A stretch of 17,619 nt of DNA, taken from positions 1-17,619 of the forward strand of contig JAIPAN010000006.1 in the NCBI GenBank assembly GCA_021740025.1, written 5' to 3'. Source of the DNA: Sphingobacteriaceae bacterium (lineage in GTDB: Bacteria > Bacteroidota > Bacteroidia > Sphingobacteriales > Sphingobacteriaceae). The notes under the pieces are model-generated. The model did no database searches. It was not told the DNA's origin and was given only the letters and a program-made list of their open reading frames with translations. The position numbers were made by a program, and so were the translations under genes. Below are positions 15,153 through 17,619 of this stretch, piece by piece (the first letter of the stretch is position 1; each line of letters begins with the position of its first letter).

Positions 15153-15498
15153 AAAACCTGCGGTTGCGGGCAATAAATTTATATAGTGGTCGGGCTAACC
15201 AAATAAAAGGAGCTAATAAAAATAGGTTGGCCAAAAAAGAAGTCCAATGCCCACATTGCTTCCAAATTTCTAACACGGCATCGGCACCACTCAAAACTTT
15301 CCCCTGGGCCGTTACCAAATGAAGCTCTTTTTCGCAAGCCTCGGCGCTTAATTGAGGGTATTGAGCCAAAATTTCGGCATTTTGATAGGGCACCAACTTA
15401 AACTGACTTTTGCCATCAATGCGGCTAAGCCAACCACTTACACCCACACACATGGGGCAAGCGTCATCAAAAAAAACTACTGTTTGTTGCACACTCAT
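15145..15498 (-). CDS. DCC-family (DUF393) thiol-disulfide oxidoreductase-like protein
   Basis: The 117-residue product opens with VVFFDDACPMCVG, in which C14 and C17 form the CxxC of the DCC family (usual pattern YDGxCxxC) after the first strand of a thioredoxin-like fold. It continues with FKLVPYQNAE, VTAQGKVLSGADAVLEIW and a hydrophobic C-terminal part (LANLFLLAPFIWLARPLYKFIARNR) that is typical of the family. The exact substrate is unknown for nearly all members. The gene is divergent from the metallo-hydrolase gene with 52 bases between the two start codons, and has a TAnnTTTG element 5 bases before its ATG. It overlaps the convergent DinB-fold gene by 8 bases. Confidence 0.9.
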   Translation of the reverse strand: MSVQQTVVFFDDACPMCVGVSGWLSRIDGKSQFKLVPYQNAEILAQYPQLSAEACEKELHLVTAQGKVLSGADAVLEIWKQCGHWTSFLANLFLLAPFIWLARPLYKFIARNRRFFS

Positions 15499-15503
15499 TC
15501 ATA

Positions 15504-15511
15504 CAAAGATA
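15504..15511 (-). promoter_or_regulatory. -7 element for the DCC gene, five bases from ATG
   Basis: On the minus strand this reads TATCTTTG, a full match to TAnnTTTG, followed by TATGA and the ATG at 15498. A TTG at 15530-15528 gives a spacer of 16 bases, slightly short for the -33/-7 pair. The mRNA is predicted to start at or next to the start codon. Confidence 0.5.
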
Positions 15512-15538
15512 CCCATCTAAATTTAAGCAAGGGTTGTT

Positions 15539-15546
15539 TACCTTTG
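15539..15546 (+). promoter_or_regulatory. -7 element for the metallo-hydrolase gene, four bases from ATG
   Basis: TACCTTTG matches TAnnTTTG fully, followed by GGGT and the ATG at 15551. A TTG at the -33 position is not visible. The bases where RNA polymerase would sit overlap those of the divergent DCC promoter, so the two should compete. Confidence 0.5.
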
Positions 15547-15550
15547 GGGT

Positions 15551-16189
15551 ATGATTTCTGTTCAATCCTTTACGGCTAATCCCTATCAAGAAAATGCTTA
15601 CATATTGTTCGATGAAAGCAAAGAGTGCATCATTATAGATCCCGGAGCCTATACATCGCAAGAGCAGAACGAACTTAGCCGCTTTATTGAAAGTAGCCAA
15701 TTAAAGCCGGTAAAACTACTAAACACCCATTGCCATATTGACCATGTTTTGGGCAATGCCTTTGTGCATAGCATGTATGGATTGTTGCCCGAGTTTCACA
15801 GCCTCGAATTAGAACTGCTCCATGCTATTCCGGGCTATGCTCCCCAAATGGGCATACGTTATGAGCTTTCGCCACTACCCAAAACTTTTTTGCCTGAAAC
15901 TGGAAACATAGCCTTTGGCCAAAGTACACTGGAGTTAATTTTTGCCCCGGGCCACTCTCCAGGTCACCTGTGTTTTCACAGCCCAGCCGATAATTTTCTC
16001 ATTGGGGGCGATGTATTATTTTATCAAGGCATTGGCCGTACCGATTTGCCGGGAGGCAACCATCAACAATTACTAGATAATATTAAACACAAACTGTTTA
16101 ACTTACCAGCCGATTGTGTGGTATACCCGGGACACGGGCCAAGCACCCAAATAGGTTTCGAAAAAGCGCACAATCCATTTTTACTATAA
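15551..16189 (+). CDS. Metallo-beta-lactamase-fold hydrolase (glyoxalase II-like)
   Basis: The 212-residue product has the complete dinuclear metal site: THCHIDH at 59-65 (H60, H62, D64, H65), H134 in APGHSPGH, D154 in IGGDVLF and H195 in VYPGHGP. The layout and the GIGRTDLPGGN motif match the small glyoxalase II-like/YcbL subgroup widespread in Bacteroidota, which hydrolyse thioesters such as S-lactoylglutathione analogues. The substrate here is not established. The gene is followed after 3 bases by the permease gene in the same reading frame. Its likely promoter is the TAnnTTTG at 15539-15546. The product is cytoplasmic, with no signal peptide. Confidence 0.92.
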   Translation: MISVQSFTANPYQENAYILFDESKECIIIDPGAYTSQEQNELSRFIESSQLKPVKLLNTHCHIDHVLGNAFVHSMYGLLPEFHSLELELLHAIPGYAPQMGIRYELSPLPKTFLPETGNIAFGQSTLELIFAPGHSPGHLCFHSPADNFLIGGDVLFYQGIGRTDLPGGNHQQLLDNIKHKLFNLPADCVVYPGHGPSTQIGFEKAHNPFLL

Positions 16190-16192
16190 ATT

Positions 16193-17422
16193 TTGAATAC
16201 TGCACGCTATATTGCCAAGAGGTACCTTTTTTCGAAGAAATCGGTAAACGCCATTCACATCATTTCGGGCATTTCTATGCTGGGCGTATTGGTGGGAAGT
16301 GCGGCTCTTATTATCATTTTGTCGGTATTTAATGGCTTTGAAGGATTGATTTTATCCATGTACAACAACTTGGGTCCCGATTTAGAAATAACACCCGCAC
16401 ATGCCAAACACTTTAACCCAAACAATGCCGGAATACAAGAACTAGCCAACGACAAACGGGTACTTAATTATACCGAAGTGCTGCAAGAAAAAGCACTCAT
16501 ACGTTACGGGAATACCCAATTTATTGGCAAAGTAAAAGGCGTAAGTGCAAATTTTACAAAAGGAAAAGCAGTAGATAGCATATTACTAAACGGTGATTTC
16601 GACTTAGAAAAAAACGGAGAGCCAACGGCGGTAATTGGTGCTTCGGTGCAATCGTACCTCTCGGTAAATATTGGCGATCCATTCCAAACGCTTGACATTT
16701 ACGCCCCAAGAAAAGGGGTAAGCAATAGCCTCAACCCTGTCGATGAGTTTGCGGTACGTTCTGTTTTTCCGGTGGGCGTATTGCGCATACAACAAGAAGT
16801 AAACGATATGGTTTTAGTTCCCATTTCTCTAGCACGAGATTTATTGGGCGAACCTGCTACCTGCAGCAGTCTGGAGATTAGGGTGAAACCCGATGTAGAT
16901 GCCGATGATTTTCAGGAAGAGTTAACTAAAAAATTAGGGAACAACTTTGTGGTAAAAAACCGCATGCAGCAAAATGAACTTTTGTACAAAATTCTCAATT
17001 CAGAGAAATGGGCCATTTTTCTCATCTTAACGTTTGTGCTCATTATTGCCATTTTCAATATCATTGGTTCTTTAACCATGTTGGTTATTGATAAACGAAA
17101 AGATATTGCTATTCTGAGCAGTATGGGAGCTAGCAAATCGCTCATTCGGCGTATTTTCTTTTTAGAAGGAATGATGATTTCGGGAATTGGCTGCGTAATC
17201 GGGCTAGCGATAGCCCTAGCCTTCTGCCTCATTCAACAAAAAACAGGTTTTGTAAAAATGGACGAAGGGCCCAATCCGCTCATAGAGGCGTACCCTATTG
17301 GTTTAAAAATTAGCGATTTTGTGTTGGTTACCCTTACAGTTTTAGGAATTTCAGCAATTGCATCGGCTATTTCTTCACGCTTGAGTGTAAAAACGCTCGA
17401 TCAACTAAAAGAAGCGCTTTAG
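16193..17422 (+). CDS. LolC/LolE-like ABC transporter permease (FtsX/MacB_PCD domains), UUG start
   Basis: The 409-residue inner-membrane permease has N-terminal IAKRYLFSKKSVNAIHIISG, the first transmembrane segment at about 24-48, a large periplasmic domain at about 50-270 and three C-terminal transmembrane segments at about 275-300, 322-350 and 375-398. This is the topology of LolC/LolE, which extract lipoproteins with the LolD ATPase, and of related FtsX permeases. The start is TTG at 16193: the in-frame TAA of the preceding gene is only 3 bases upstream and the resulting N-terminus fits family members. Translation probably depends on ribosomes finishing the hydrolase. No ATPase gene is in the window. 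The stop overlaps that of the convergent mqnD. Confidence 0.9.
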   Translation: MNTARYIAKRYLFSKKSVNAIHIISGISMLGVLVGSAALIIILSVFNGFEGLILSMYNNLGPDLEITPAHAKHFNPNNAGIQELANDKRVLNYTEVLQEKALIRYGNTQFIGKVKGVSANFTKGKAVDSILLNGDFDLEKNGEPTAVIGASVQSYLSVNIGDPFQTLDIYAPRKGVSNSLNPVDEFAVRSVFPVGVLRIQQEVNDMVLVPISLARDLLGEPATCSSLEIRVKPDVDADDFQEELTKKLGNNFVVKNRMQQNELLYKILNSEKWAIFLILTFVLIIAIFNIIGSLTMLVIDKRKDIAILSSMGASKSLIRRIFFLEGMMISGIGCVIGLAIALAFCLIQQKTGFVKMDEGPNPLIEAYPIGLKISDFVLVTLTVLGISAIASAISSRLSVKTLDQLKEAL

Positions 17423-17619
17423 GTAAGAAACAGCTGCTCTGCGTAGGTAGCAATCAACCCTGCCGCCTGGCCTTTTTCAAAAAGCACCCGAATGGCTTTT
17501 TTACCTAAATCACCCAAATCAATACTGTATTGGTTTACATATAAATCGATGTGTTGCTTGCGCACCGATTCGTCCAACTCTTGTGCATGCTGGCGCACAA
17601 AATCGCTACTAGCCTCGGG
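17419..17619 (-). CDS. mqnD: 1,4-dihydroxy-6-naphthoate synthase (MqnD), C-terminal 66 residues, cut by window edge
   Basis: I translated the minus strand from the right edge: 66 codons and a TAA at 17421-17419. The peptide includes VRQHAQELDESVRKQHIDLY followed by VNQYSIDLGDLGKKAIRVLF. The HAQE(M/L)D...HIxLYVNxYSxDLG pattern is the C-terminal signature of MqnD, the enzyme that makes 1,4-dihydroxy-6-naphthoate from cyclic dehypoxanthinylfutalosine in the futalosine pathway to menaquinone. The related MqnA has a similar fold, so a swap between the two cannot be excluded from 66 residues. The remaining N-terminal part lies beyond the window. The stop codon overlaps that of the convergent permease gene. 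Confidence 0.78.
   Translation of the reverse strand, partial: PEASSDFVRQHAQELDESVRKQHIDLYVNQYSIDLGDLGKKAIRVLFEKGQAAGLIATYAEQLFLT

Noticed and set aside
16912..17232. 106-codon minus-strand ORF opposite the permease
   Set aside because: It is antisense to conserved membrane segments of the permease; Ile/Lys/Met-rich peptide with no family likeness.
1..17619. Mobile elements, CRISPR arrays, tRNA or rRNA genes
   Set aside because: No transposase, integrase, regularly spaced repeats or tRNA-like cloverleaf could be seen by eye on either strand; gene content looks chromosomal throughout.

Overview
The window reads as a chromosomal segment of a Bacteroidota bacterium. The evidence is the set of gene families (tandem LytS-type kinases with a LytTR regulator, an HYC_CC_PP-type cysteine-rich protein, an OmpA-like lipoprotein with a glycine zipper, LolC/E-like permease), several copies of the Bacteroidota -7 promoter element TAnnTTTG, weak Shine-Dalgarno signals and an AT-rich composition. 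A partial MqnD at the right edge points to the futalosine route to menaquinone. Class or genus cannot be told from this window. I see no tRNA, rRNA, CRISPR array, insertion sequence or phage gene, and no gene-free stretch over 300 bases; the longest gap is about 235 bases (7434-7668).

Layout. Bases 1-3071 (minus strand): a tail-specific protease of the Prc/S41 type, whose C-terminus runs off the left edge, and an exported TPR protein. Divergent from the latter is rarA (3148-4431), which meets a two-component operon read on the minus strand: two tandem 356-residue LytS-type kinases (7433-6363 and 6355-5285) and one LytTR response regulator (5183-4428). Bases 7669-10176 (plus): an OmpA-like lipoprotein, then a tight group of a small Cys-rich membrane protein, an exported heavy-metal-associated (HMA) protein and a putative outer-membrane barrel; this trio looks like an envelope metal-handling (possibly copper) module and is the best candidate here for an under-described system. 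Bases 12106-10171 (minus): an ALDH3-like aldehyde dehydrogenase and a BstA/YfiT-like thiol transferase. Bases 12201-15152 (plus): an exported FAD-oxidoreductase-like protein with an eroded nucleotide-binding motif, a sensor histidine kinase and a DinB-fold protein, packed as an operon. Then come a divergent pair (DCC thiol-disulfide protein on minus, metallo-beta-lactamase-fold hydrolase on plus), a LolC/E-like permease, and the C-terminus of MqnD on minus.

The layout is extremely compact. All four convergent gene pairs overlap at their stop codons by 3-8 bases, leaving no room for a conventional terminator. Three genes have a TAnnTTTG element ending only 4-5 bases before the ATG, which predicts leaderless mRNAs. 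Several perfect palindromes sit in the few intergenic gaps, mostly around the two-component operon and the neighbouring lipoprotein gene, and are candidate operators.
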